Assembly: GCF_001975825.1 (NCBI RefSeq)
Contig: NZ_MTKN01000066.1
Coordinates: forward strand, 1 to 47,463
Length of the DNA stretch: 47,463 bases
From: [Flexibacter] sp. ATCC 35208
GTDB taxonomy: Bacteria > Bacteroidota > Bacteroidia > Chitinophagales > Chitinophagaceae
Direction of reading: 5' to 3'
Shown: piece by piece, positions 8,150 to 17,400 of the stretch
Numbering within the stretch: position 1 is the first letter of the stretch
How the letters are laid out: each line of letters begins with the position of its first letter
Made by a program: the position numbers and the translations under genes
The notes under the pieces: model-generated
Databases searched by the model: none
What the model saw: only the letters and a program-made list of their open reading frames with translations
What the model was told of the DNA's origin: nothing

Positions 8150-8613
8150 CCCCCATCCCGCCAAACGAAATATATACAAGTGAATCCAATTAAAAAGAAA
8201 CATACTTTGCATTTGCAGGCAAGCCCTGTCCCCCGCTCATTCCCCAAACATTTTTAATTCCCGCAAAAATCTCCATATTCCACCTCCACCTCAGGTCCAC
8301 GTTCCTGCCGCTGCTATATCGAACACCTGTCGTGCAATCACCACAAAAAGTAGAAATGCCCCTGCTTACAGCCAAGAGTCCCGGGCAACGCCAAAATTAC
8401 CGTCGGCCTGCCAGCCGTCACGATCTTGTACAAATGCAAAGTGACTGATTTAAACGCTACACAAACCAGGTAGCATAGATCTGAGGGTAATGGTTTTCTT
8501 CATTGTTTCGTTTGTGTATATAAAATAGTATATGTGAAGGTGAGCAAAAAAACTTCCCCCCAAGTGCAACCTTTTTTACTGAAACGGAACTAATATATAT
8601 AAACAGTTTAACC
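8150..8613. other. Intergenic, no supported gene
   Basis: 464 bp. A minus-strand frame at 8,205-8,375 (NMEIFAGIKNVWGMSGGQ) has mild coding character but no start or family match. An AT-rich run before 8614 probably holds the promoter of the protease-like gene. Confidence 0.4.
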
Positions 8614-9510
8614 ATGACCAGGATCATCATCATTACTGCTTTGTTATTATTGCAACTACAATGTCTTGTCGCTCAATCCTTATCAGATACTATTCCTTTT
8701 ACTTTAGCAGGAGCGAAGGTGCTTTTGAGTGGTAAACTCAATGATACCAGTAATGTAAAAATTGAATTGGACCTGGGGGCTGGCACCCAATGTGTGAATA
8801 AGCAGTCATCTAACCGGCTGGGGGTGAATTTTGACAGTAAGATAACTGTGAACAATACAGAAGGGGTGAATGAGGTCAGGCATAGTACAAAGAACAAATT
8901 ATCAATTGGGCATTCCCATTGGGATGATCTGCCATTTGCAGAAGTCGGTAATATGAGACCAAATGAAGACCTGATTGTTGGTAATGGGCTGTTCTTAAAT
9001 AAAATTATCGAACTGGATTATGATTTAAATATTCTCATTGTGCAGGATCATCTACCCGCTAAAGCAAAGGATTATACCAGTCAACCTGTTATTTATGAAC
9101 AGAACCGGCCGAAGCTGGAAGTTTCATTTTACCATAACGGGCAGCACTATACATTCTGGACGTTATTTGATACAGGTAGAGATGGCACGATGCTGATAGG
9201 AGAGGACTTTACAGGACAAAATGGGAATTGGGCTCAATTACATGAATTACAAATGCTTAATGGTAAAAAGATTGTCCGGTTGGATGCGGAAGTAGGAGGG
9301 GTACGTTTCAAAGATATTGTAACGAATCCTGCTGATCCGGCAAAGCCGCAGGGAAGATGTACACTATTGGGAAACCAGTTGTTGAATCATTTCAATGTGA
9401 TACTTGATAACCAGCAGAAGAGGATTTATCTAAAATTGAATAGCAGGAGGGAGGAACGGTATTCGGATTATAAACAGTATGAGGAGATGATGAAGAAGAA
9501 ATCTGATTGA
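8614..9510 (+). CDS. Secreted retropepsin-like aspartic protease
   Basis: 298 residues with a Sec signal peptide (hydrophobic IIIITALLLLQLQCLVAQ). Two lobes each carry an aspartic-protease active-site strand: IELDLGAGTQ around D53 (a DLG variant of the usual DTG) and WTLFDTGRDG around D186. This two-domain layout matches the bacterial clan AA proteins annotated as gag-pol-like or retropepsin-like proteases in Bacteroidota. The C-terminus is a very basic and acidic charged tail. Processing of periplasmic or surface proteins is a plausible role, but the substrate is unknown. The first Asp-Leu-Gly may reduce activity. Confidence 0.75.
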   Translation: MTRIIIITALLLLQLQCLVAQSLSDTIPFTLAGAKVLLSGKLNDTSNVKIELDLGAGTQCVNKQSSNRLGVNFDSKITVNNTEGVNEVRHSTKNKLSIGHSHWDDLPFAEVGNMRPNEDLIVGNGLFLNKIIELDYDLNILIVQDHLPAKAKDYTSQPVIYEQNRPKLEVSFYHNGQHYTFWTLFDTGRDGTMLIGEDFTGQNGNWAQLHELQMLNGKKIVRLDAEVGGVRFKDIVTNPADPAKPQGRCTLLGNQLLNHFNVILDNQQKRIYLKLNSRREERYSDYKQYEEMMKKKSD

Positions 9511-9557
9511 TATGACAAACTACGTATTTCACGTATTTTGAAGCTTATGAAAATTCA

Positions 9558-10487
9558 TTATTCCCGTTCAAACGTCACCTTATCCCCCACATTCAAACCA
9601 CTATTTTCCACCAATACTGTTACATATGTTTGATTTCCTTCCTTTCGCACATCCACCACATTCCCCTGGTGTATATCCGACATAATCTCTTGGTGCGCAT
9701 TTACCACGTTCCCTTTGTGTATATCCGACATATTCTCTTGGAGCACGTCTGACATATTCCCTTGGTAAGCATCCACCACATTTCCTTGTTGCACTTCCGC
9801 CATATTCCCCTTCCGCAAATCAAAAAACGCAGCCGGAGAAGCATACTCCACACCACCGCCATTTGCAATATGTATCACCTTGTCCGATAACTTCACAATC
9901 TCTTCCACATCATGACTCACCATAATAGTCGTCAAATGATATTTTCTATGCACCTCCTGCAAAGTCTCCTGCAACGACAGCCGCAGCTCCCTGTCAATCG
10001 CCGACAAAGGCTCATCCAATAATAACAGCTTTGGCCTTTGTGCAATCGCCCTCGCCAGTGCTACCCGTTGCTTTTGTCCGCCGGAAAGCGCCTGTGGCTT
10101 CCTCAATGCCAGCTTTGTCAACCCTGTTACTTCCAGCAATTCATCTACTATTCCCGTAGACTCGTTTTTTTTCAAAGCAAAAGCTATATTCTCTTGCACA
10201 GTCATATTCGGGAACAACGCATAATCCTGAAACACCATGCCGGCATTCCTCCGCTGCGGACGCACGTTTATTTTACGACTACTATCAAACCACAGTGCTC
10301 CCTCCACACTGACACTCCCTCTATCCGGTTGCATAAACCCCGCCAGCATACGCAATATACTCGTTTTACCAGCGCCTGAAGGGCCATATAAACTCACAAA
10401 CTCTCCTTTCTCCAATGCCATATCCAGATGAAGTAGTAACTCTCCATCAGCAGTATGTAAATGCTTTTGCAACGATACTTTTACCAT
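9558..10487 (-). CDS. modC: Molybdate ABC transporter ATPase ModC
   Basis: 309 residues. The ABC ATPase domain is complete: Walker A GPSGAGKTS near residue 36, Q-loop VFQDYALFPN, signature LSGGQKQRVALARA, Walker B LLLLDEPLSA, and H-loop MVSHD. It ends after about 225 residues and is followed, instead of directly by a MOP domain, by seven tandem octapeptides (residues 227-282). A short C-terminal strand segment (TYVTVLVENSGLNVGDKVTF) looks like a reduced MOP/TOBE fold. It is the third gene of modABC on the minus strand, 54 bp after modB. It powers molybdate uptake at the inner membrane. Function is secure; the repeat insert is unusual. Confidence 0.88.
   Translation of the reverse strand: MVKVSLQKHLHTADGELLLHLDMALEKGEFVSLYGPSGAGKTSILRMLAGFMQPDRGSVSVEGALWFDSSRKINVRPQRRNAGMVFQDYALFPNMTVQENIAFALKKNESTGIVDELLEVTGLTKLALRKPQALSGGQKQRVALARAIAQRPKLLLLDEPLSAIDRELRLSLQETLQEVHRKYHLTTIMVSHDVEEIVKLSDKVIHIANGGGVEYASPAAFFDLRKGNMAEVQQGNVVDAYQGNMSDVLQENMSDIHKGNVVNAHQEIMSDIHQGNVVDVRKEGNQTYVTVLVENSGLNVGDKVTFERE
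9642..9809 (-). repeat. Seven tandem 24-bp units encoding octapeptides in ModC
   Basis: Units read in order GNMAEVQQ, GNVVDAYQ, GNMSDVLQ, ENMSDIHK, GNVVNAHQ, EIMSDIHQ, GNVVDVRK. A VVD type and an MSD type recur, suggesting duplication of larger blocks. All units keep the frame. They sit exactly between the ATPase domain and the short C-terminal domain. Confidence 0.85.
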
Positions 10488-10541
10488 AGTAAAATGATTG
10501 ATCTATGCTATCCTCGCTAAATAAACACCTCTGGAACAACA

Positions 10542-11204
10542 CTAAAAATAATCACTCCTCCTCATTCTCCTATTCACCAAATACATTCCCAACAACACCA
10601 CAAACGAAATCCCTATCAACACCACCGCATACATATTCGCCTCCCTATAATGAAACGTATCATTCAAATCATAAATCGCAATCGCCGCCGTCCTGGTCCT
10701 CCCCGGAATATTCCCCCCCACCATCAACACAATCCCAAACTCCCCCACCGTATGCGCAAACGTCAAAATAACTCCCGTCAATAAAGACGACCTGATATTC
10801 GGCAACAACACCCTTCTCAACGTCTCCCATTTCGACTTCCCCAACGAATATGCCGCCTCCCTCAAACTCTCCGGCAATGAAGCCAACCCCGACTGTATCG
10901 GATGCACCATAAAAGGCAAACTATACAACAAAGACCCTATCAACAACCCCTCAAATGAAAACGCCAGCCTTACATGCATATACTTCGCCAAAAACGCCTC
11001 CGGTCTGAAAGCCATCAACAAATAAAACCCAATCACAGAAGGCGGCAATACCAACGGCATACTTACCACCACCTCCATCACCGTTTTAAAGATAGAAGGC
11101 TTTTGTGTCAACCACCACGCTATGGGAATAGCAATAAAGAATAAAATAATCGTTGTAAACAGTGCCAGCTGCAATGTCAAAATTATAGGTGCTGCCTCTA
11201 TCAT
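10542..11204 (-). CDS. modB: Molybdate ABC transporter permease ModB
   Basis: 220 residues, the inner-membrane channel of the molybdate transporter. There are about five membrane helices (for example the first, LQLALFTTIILFFIAIPIAW) and the permease EAA-like loop LREAAYSLGKSKWETLRRVLLP, which docks ModC. GEFGIVLMVGGNIPGRTRT, typical of ModB, follows. The start ATG overlaps the modA stop by 4 bp (ATGA), showing translational coupling. Length matches the family. Confidence 0.92.
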   Translation of the reverse strand: MIEAAPIILTLQLALFTTIILFFIAIPIAWWLTQKPSIFKTVMEVVVSMPLVLPPSVIGFYLLMAFRPEAFLAKYMHVRLAFSFEGLLIGSLLYSLPFMVHPIQSGLASLPESLREAAYSLGKSKWETLRRVLLPNIRSSLLTGVILTFAHTVGEFGIVLMVGGNIPGRTRTAAIAIYDLNDTFHYREANMYAVVLIGISFVVLLGMYLVNRRMRRSDYF

Positions 11205-11938
11205 TGTACAATATATCCGAATTGCTCAAATATTTTCTTTGCCTGCGCCGAGTAAAGAAAGTCATAAAACTGCCTCGCTGCCACATTGTCTTTCAATAAT
11301 ACCGCCGCCTGTATAATAGGAGGATAATCCTGCCGCTTCACCTCCATCCATTTACCTTTTCCCTTCATCGCATCAGATATCACAATAGACTTCGCCGTAA
11401 ACCCAACTTCCGCATTCCCTGAAGCAATAAACTGACTTGCCTGCGTAATACTCTCTCCCGTCACCAGTTTCCCCTCCACTGAATGAATCAGCCCGTATTT
11501 CTTAAGAATAACCATGGTCGCTGCACCATAAGGTGCTGTTGCCGGATTCGCAATAGCAATATGATGAACCTTGTCAGCACTTAGCAACCGCATATCCGGG
11601 GTTACCCCAGGTAAGGTCGTCCATAGTACAAGGATCCCCTGTGCATAAGTCCTTGGTGGCACCACTGCCAAACCAGCAGCCTGTACCCTGGCAGGAAATG
11701 CCGTATCCGCAGAAATAAAAATATCAAAAGGAGCCCCTGCAATGATCTGCTGGGTTAACTTCCCCGAAGCGCCTGATACCACCTCAATTTCAGTCTTATT
11801 CACCTTATTAAAGGCCGTCTTTAAAGCCTCAATGGTATATTGCATATTAGCCGCGACAGCCACTATAATCTTATTTTGTGCCTGCCCTCCTAAACTAAGG
11901 AAGAACGCGCAGACGAGTAGGAGCAATCTCAGTTTCAT
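11201..11938 (-). CDS. modA: Molybdate-binding periplasmic protein ModA
   Basis: 245 residues with a signal peptide ending near GGQAQ. The mature part begins KIIVAVAANMQYTIEAL, followed by VVSGASGKLTQQIIAGAPFDIFISAD, the classic ModA oxyanion-binding pattern (Ser/Thr-rich loop and PFDVF motif). It captures molybdate or tungstate in the periplasm and delivers it to ModB. It is the first gene of modABC; the promoter lies in the 116-bp gap shared with the divergent gene at 12,055. Confidence 0.92.
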   Translation of the reverse strand: MKLRLLLLVCAFFLSLGGQAQNKIIVAVAANMQYTIEALKTAFNKVNKTEIEVVSGASGKLTQQIIAGAPFDIFISADTAFPARVQAAGLAVVPPRTYAQGILVLWTTLPGVTPDMRLLSADKVHHIAIANPATAPYGAATMVILKKYGLIHSVEGKLVTGESITQASQFIASGNAEVGFTAKSIVISDAMKGKGKWMEVKRQDYPPIIQAAVLLKDNVAARQFYDFLYSAQAKKIFEQFGYIVQ

Positions 11939-11957
11939 ACTTAAATTTACAAATACT

Positions 11958-11974
11958 TATCGCTAATATCGATA
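11958..11974. promoter_or_regulatory. Short dyad upstream of modA
   Basis: TATCG-N7-CGATA lies 20 bp before the modA start. It could be an operator for a molybdate-responsive regulator, but it does not match the longer E. coli ModE box closely and no regulator gene is nearby. Confidence 0.2.
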
Positions 11975-12054
11975 GTTACCATTGAAAAAAAGAATACGAT
12001 AGCTTATATTGTAGCATACATTTTGCGCAATAAGCGCAAAGAAACATCAGAAGA

Positions 12055-12342
12055 ATGAAAAGTTTAAAAATTGTTGCGAAATTTAAAGTCACTCCTGCCA
12101 CAAAAGAAGCAGTATTAGCCAGCATTGTGAAATGTGCCGAACTGTCAAGGGCCGAAGAAGGAAATATATACTATGACGTGACAGCACATGTCTCAAATCC
12201 TGACATAATAGTCATTCTTGAAGAATGGAAATCTCAGGCAGCTATCGATTTCCATAATTCCACTGCTCACTTCAAAGAACTGGTGGAAAATATAGCAGGA
12301 AAAGCTGAAATCACTATCGATATCCTGACCCTGATCAATTAA
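12055..12342 (+). CDS. ABM-domain monooxygenase-like protein (YgiN-like)
   Basis: 95 residues forming a single antibiotic biosynthesis monooxygenase (ABM) domain, a ferredoxin-like fold that dimerises and often oxidises quinols. Characteristic are the first strand SLKIVAKFKVTP, then LSRAEEGNIYYDVTAHVSNPDIIVILEEWKS cut by the conserved E-x-W, and FKELVENIAGKAEI at the end. Start ATG 12055 follows AAGAA. It is divergent from modABC and ends in a strong terminator, so it is monocistronic. The substrate cannot be read from the sequence. Confidence 0.85.
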   Translation: MKSLKIVAKFKVTPATKEAVLASIVKCAELSRAEEGNIYYDVTAHVSNPDIIVILEEWKSQAAIDFHNSTAHFKELVENIAGKAEITIDILTLIN

Positions 12343-12348
12343 ATGTAC

Positions 12349-12379
12349 TTTGAACCCCATGGCAGACGTGGGGTTCAAA
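12349..12379 (+). terminator. Terminator of the ABM gene
   Basis: TTTGAACCCCA / TGGGGTTCAAA perfect 11-bp stem with a 9-nt loop, followed by ATTTT, 7 bp after the stop. Confidence 0.8.
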
Positions 12380-12398
12380 ATTTTACTATATTAGTAGC

Positions 12399-13187
12399 AT
12401 GGATCATCAAGCATACCCCGAATTAAAATCCCTTTTGAAGCTGTTTCTGATGCTGCTATTATTCATGATCATAATCGGATTAATAGGTGGCTTTTATGTG
12501 GGATTTTCCAGGACCCCTGTAGACCCGTTAACCAAATCTCTCATAAATCTTATTTCTTATACAGCGGCTATGATCGCAACCATCTGGTATGCTGCAAAAC
12601 TGAGTAAGAAAAAACAGCCAGAATCATTTGAATTGGGTTTTAATAAGATACAGCTTTGGTTGATTCCAGTATTAATCATCAGCACAATAGCATTAACGGT
12701 AGGATTGGAACGGGTATCCTCGCTGGTACCTATGCCCGATAGCGTTGCTAAATTCTTTGATGACCTTTTTAAGAATGATATCTTCTCCATCATCATGATA
12801 TCCGTTGCTGCGCCTATATTGGAAGAAACACTTTGTCGTGGAATTGTGTTAAAGGGCTTATTACAAAATTATCCTCCCCGCAAAGCAATCGTATATTCAG
12901 CATTGTTTTTTGCATTGATCCATCTTAATCCATGGCAGTCTTTACCTGCTTTCTTTGCTGGTTTATTCTTAGGATGGATGTATTATAAAACAAGGTCTGT
13001 AATACCCGGAATTATTATACATGCGGTAAGTAATACCACGTTTGTATTGTTCTTATTCCTGCCAAAGGCACAGCAGGATTATTTAGGGTTGTTAGGTTTG
13101 CCGTTATATTTAGTAGTGTGTGTATTGGCAATAATCGTGTTTGTAGCAGGGTGCATGCTAATTCAAAAAAGAGCTAAAGTGGTCTGA
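12399..13187 (+). CDS. CPBP (Abi) family intramembrane glutamic protease
   Basis: 262 residues with about seven or eight membrane helices. The CPBP motifs are present: PILEETLCRGIVLKGL (EExxxR type), ALFFALIHLNPWQS (second motif with the catalytic His), and GIIIHAVSNTTF (third motif). Relatives cleave prenylated proteins or act in bacteriocin immunity and signalling. Here the gene is alone with no peptide or bacteriocin gene beside it, so the substrate is unknown. The start ATG 12399 lies just after the preceding terminator. Confidence 0.88.
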   Translation: MDHQAYPELKSLLKLFLMLLLFMIIIGLIGGFYVGFSRTPVDPLTKSLINLISYTAAMIATIWYAAKLSKKKQPESFELGFNKIQLWLIPVLIISTIALTVGLERVSSLVPMPDSVAKFFDDLFKNDIFSIIMISVAAPILEETLCRGIVLKGLLQNYPPRKAIVYSALFFALIHLNPWQSLPAFFAGLFLGWMYYKTRSVIPGIIIHAVSNTTFVLFLFLPKAQQDYLGLLGLPLYLVVCVLAIIVFVAGCMLIQKRAKVV

Positions 13188-13360
13188 ATTTGGTCGTGGT
13201 ACCCATCAACTCTAATGAGGAATCATCTTTTCAAGATACTCATTTTATCGTATATATCCAACCTGTAAGACTTTCCTAATCCCACCCTGAGGAGGATTCA
13301 GTGCCTTAACAGATATCACCGGCACAAATTATATACAATGCCTATAGTCCGTTAAAACAA

Positions 13361-13400
13361 AAAAGCGCCTTTCTCTGATCAAAAAGCCCCTTTTTTATTT
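13361..13400. terminator. Weak terminator-like hairpin
   Basis: AAAAAAG...GC against GC...CTTTTTT around 13,361-13,397 with T-run. Imperfect, and could serve the CPBP gene. Nothing else is seen in 13,188-13,412. Confidence 0.35.
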
Positions 13401-13412
13401 TACCTTAACACC

Positions 13413-14006
13413 ATGAAAAATACATGGGACGACAAAGAAGAAAAATTTTACGAAAGACAGGAATTCACGGCAATAGACTTTACAGAAACGCCACTAAAAA
13501 ATTGGGAGTTCTACAAATGCAAATTCGATAAATGCATTTTCAGTAACTGCGATCTCTCCAATACCACCTTTGAAGACTGCACTTTTGATGGCTGCGATTT
13601 TTCTATGGCAGTAGTGAAAAATACCGGGTTCAGAAGTATTACATTTACCGAATGCAAATTGCTCGGTGTGAACTTTGCGCTATGCAGCAAGTTGCAGTTC
13701 TCGTTTAAATTTGAAAAATGTAACCTGAACTACGCTATATTTTTAGGCAGAAACCTGAAGAAGACTCCTTTTATAGAATGCAGTCTGAAGGAAGCTGATT
13801 TTTCAGATGCCGACCTCTCCGAATGTAAATTCACCCAATCAGATCTCACGCTCACCAGATTCTCCAATACCAACCTTGAAAAGGCTGACTTCAGGGGAGC
13901 ACTGAATTTCTCCATCGAACCTGAGTTTAATAAGATGAAGAAAGCAAAGTTCAATCTCTTTCAATTAGAAGCATTGCTCTACAAATATCAATTGGATATT
14001 GATTAA
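13413..14006 (+). CDS. Pentapeptide-repeat protein
   Basis: 197 residues, mostly A(D/N)LXX-like pentapeptides that wind into a right-handed square beta-helix: for example CDLSNTTFEDCTFDGCDF, then ADFSDADLSECKFTQSDL and NLEKADFRGAL. The N-terminus (KEEKFYERQEFTAIDF) and the C-terminal helix (KFNLFQLEALLYKYQLDID) are both like Qnr-type proteins that mimic DNA and protect gyrase. Cys is frequent at the central positions, which is common in chromosomal Qnr homologues. Size is close to Qnr (about 215). A role in gyrase protection is inference. Single gene. Confidence 0.85.
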   Translation: MKNTWDDKEEKFYERQEFTAIDFTETPLKNWEFYKCKFDKCIFSNCDLSNTTFEDCTFDGCDFSMAVVKNTGFRSITFTECKLLGVNFALCSKLQFSFKFEKCNLNYAIFLGRNLKKTPFIECSLKEADFSDADLSECKFTQSDLTLTRFSNTNLEKADFRGALNFSIEPEFNKMKKAKFNLFQLEALLYKYQLDID

Positions 14007-14010
14007 GATC

Positions 14011-14169
14011 TTGGGGGGCATTCCTGATACCGTGAAGCATATTGTAAACTTTGTTGCTGTTGGCTCTATGCACAACTTTAGTTATCTCGGTGGCCCCATT
14101 GGCTTGATTATCGGGGGAATTTATTCCTATCGTAAACGCATTACTATTTCTAAAATTATTATAATTTAG
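14011..14169 (+). CDS. Possible 52-residue membrane peptide (TTG start)
   Basis: An open frame from TTG 14011 encodes GGIPDTVKHIVNFVAVG, then a helix GGPIGLIIGGIYSY followed by a basic end RKRITISK. It has coding character but no ATG at the 5' end and no recognised relative. Could be the tail of a lost gene. Confidence 0.25.
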   Translation: MGGIPDTVKHIVNFVAVGSMHNFSYLGGPIGLIIGGIYSYRKRITISKIIII

Positions 14170-14188
14170 TCCTCTATATCCCCTTATT

Positions 14189-14410
14189 ATGTTCAAAGTT
14201 ACCTGTCTACTCGTTGTACTTTTGGTTTCCTGCAATCATTCCCCTGTTGAAAGAGACAGAACCGAAAAAAAAGAAGTGAGTCTGGATAGTTTAAGTTTTG
14301 GCTCCTTACTTACCAACGAGGCGGATTCAAAATCTTTTTCTTACTGCGGCCATATCGCCGTCATTCTGATTATTTTGGTGCCGACAGCTCCACGTCTCAC
14401 TAAAACTTAA
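14189..14410 (+). CDS. Small lipoprotein-like ORF
   Basis: 73 residues with a lipoprotein-type signal (MFKVTCLLVVLLVSC, lipobox VSC) and a polar stretch NHSPVERDRTEKKEVSL. The C-terminal part (YCGHIAVILIILVPTAPR) looks out of frame, so this may be the 5' end of a broken lipoprotein gene. It ends 3 bp before the esterase gene. No family match. Confidence 0.35.
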   Translation: MFKVTCLLVVLLVSCNHSPVERDRTEKKEVSLDSLSFGSLLTNEADSKSFSYCGHIAVILIILVPTAPRLTKT

Positions 14411-14413
14411 CCT

Positions 14414-17400
14414 ATGAAAAAGTCACTGTACTTTTTACTGCTCCTATGTTCTTTCGTCATTAAAACCTACTCACAAAGAACATATTACATCGACTTTGGC
14501 CCAAATGATGTTACCAACGGTAACATCACCACCAGTCCCGATGCAAATGGCAATTACTGGAACAATATCACCAATACCAGTACAACCGCCGCTTCGGTAT
14601 ACCTGGTCACAAACAAAAACGCATTATCCGGTGCATTACTCAACATCACCTCCGGCTTTAGCTCTAACGGCATTAACAACGGAGGACTGCTATCACCCAG
14701 TGCATCGCTCCTGAATGATCTCGCTATCAACACTGCCACGCAGGATTATTTTTATACAGATAATACCGCGAGCTTTATCATCAAAGGACTGGATGTAAGC
14801 AAAGGATATATCTTTTATTTCTTCGCTACCCGAAATGACCCTGAAGTACGCAAATCAAATTATACACTTGTAGGCAATACCACCTACAGCGCTACCCTAC
14901 AAACCTCTGGTACGAATCTGGGTGGAACCGGCTACAATGGTAACAACAGCACCATTCTCGTCACCAACACCCTCACCCCCGATACAAAAGGCCAGATCGC
15001 CATTACCGTAAAACGCGAAACCGGTACTTTCGCCTATATCGGCGCCCTGAAAATAGCGGAAGTCCAACTGCCCATTACCGCATTAAAAACAACCTATATT
15101 GATTTCGGTCCCAATGATGTAACCAATGGCAACATCACCACCAGTCCCGATATCAATGGCAATTACTGGAACAATGTAACCAATACCAGTACTACTGCCG
15201 CCCAGGTAAACCTTGTGGATAAAGTGAATGCATCAACAGGGGCATATGTTAAAATCACTTCCGCATTTTCTTCCAATGGTATTCTAAATGGAGGTTTATT
15301 ATCACCAGATGCCAGCTTATTAGGTGACCTCGCCATCCCCACTGCCACCCAGGATTACTTTCACACCTCCACGGCTTCCAGTCTTTCAATAAGAGGACTG
15401 GATAAAACCAAAGGCTACGTTTTTAATTTCTTCGGTACCCGCAACGACCCTGAAAAAAGAGTAACAGGTTATTCACTCACCGGGGCTACATTCTACGACG
15501 GTCTGCTGCAAACCTCCGGAACCAATTTAGGCGGAACTGGTTATAATGGAAATACGAAAACCATCCTCACCTCAGATATAATCATGCCTGACGATAATGG
15601 TCAGATAAACCTGACCATGACCCGATCTGAAGGCACCTTTGGCTACCTGGGTATCCTGAAGATCAACCAGGTCAACCCTGTTACGTTTGAGCCGTATTGT
15701 ACTACAAAAGACGCCAGTCGCATCGCCATCATGGGCTCTTCTGTCCCTTCAGGTACAGGTGCTACCAACAACCAGGGATACGCCCAGTTATACGCCCAGC
15801 TACTGACTACCAGGGCCAACAACGGTACCGGTCAAACCTGGAATGTATCGAACATATCCGTCCCTGGCAACAACACCATCAGTGTGATCAACCGATGGGA
15901 TAAAGACTTACTACCCATATGTGGCAAATACGTTATTTACGCCCTCTCTTTAGGAAATGAAGGGATCACCACCGGCGGCCAGGCCATCTTTGATCAGTTC
16001 AGAGATAATATGAAATTGCTCATTAACAAAGCAAGGCAACAAGGCATTGAACCCATCGTCACCAATTGTTATAGTCGCGAAGATTACACGGCTACAGAAT
16101 ACAATTATATCAAGCAAATGAATTTGCTCATTCATTCCTGGAATGTAGCAAGTATCAATTTGCTCGGTGCACTTGACAATGGAGCCGGTAAATGGGCCAC
16201 CGGTTATAAATATGATGACCTGCACCCCAATGATGCGGGGCATCTTGAATTTGAATATGCGATCGTTCCTTCTTTGTTCGATGCTTTAAAAGCAGGAAAG
16301 ACACAACCCTACCAGGTAAATGGTACCTATTTAAACTTAAGCCCTTCCACGGGCTACAAACTTCAAATTAAGCCTGAGGAAACGCTTCATTCCTTTACCT
16401 ACTCTTTTGATATCCAAACATCTTCCACCGGGCAGTTAGCAGAACTAAGCACCACTACGGGTTTAAAAACCTTAGTGATCAATACCTCCGGAAAGCTGGA
16501 CTATTCATCAGGTATTTCTGGTACTACAGTACTGACCGACAACCAATGGCATAAAGTGACACTCACCCATTATTATGCAATGGGGAAAACACTATTATAC
16601 ATCGATAAGGTATTGCAGGGATCAATCGCTGAAAAGGTCGTGACCACTGCCTTTGATCTGAATGGCTCCACTGCGCCAGCTGCAAATTATCGTACGTTAC
16701 TCTTCTACCGTTCTGGTATGACACCAGAAGAAATCAACGCTATGGTAGATGGTAGTCTCCTAAAATCAAGTCTTGAAATTTATTCCCCCCTTGATGGCGG
16801 CAATGCAGATCCAATTATAAATTTCGCACAGAGTACAAACAAATTAAAAAAGGTAAACATCATTGCAGGCACCTATTATCTTCAAAACCGTTTCAGCGGA
16901 CTGTACATGGATGTAGATGATGGTCAGATTACGCAGGATGGTGGCAATATCCAGCAATGGAGCTTATTAAATGGTACGAATCAACAATTTACCTTTACGC
17001 ACCTGGGTAATGAAGTCTATAAGATCATTTGTGTCAAATCCGGAAAATCAGTAGATGTGTCAGGCGTGAGCTCTGCAGATGGCGCCAATATACTGCAATG
17101 GAGTTATGCAGCCGGTACCAATCAACAGTTTTCAATGGTGCCTGTGGATAACGACTATTATAAGATTATACCACAGCATAGTGGTAAATTGATAGAGGTA
17201 TCCAATTTTAGTACGGTGAATGGAGGGAATGTGCAGCAATGGGCAGATGCAGGTCAACTCAGTGGCCATTGGAAACTCGTTCGGTCATCATTGGCAGCAC
17301 CGGCTACAATTGCCAGCGTAGTGAAAAAAGAAAATCAGTCCGGAATTTCAGTATATCCAAATCCTGCTGTGAGCACGCTTTATATAAGTGGGTTAACGAA

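Noticed and set aside
10505..10771. Plus-strand Ser/Pro/Thr-rich frame opposite modB
   Set aside because: Shadow of a well-supported permease gene.
11939..12054. Molybdenum-cofactor riboswitch before modA
   Set aside because: The gap is only 116 bp shared by divergent genes and shows no extended conserved stem set.
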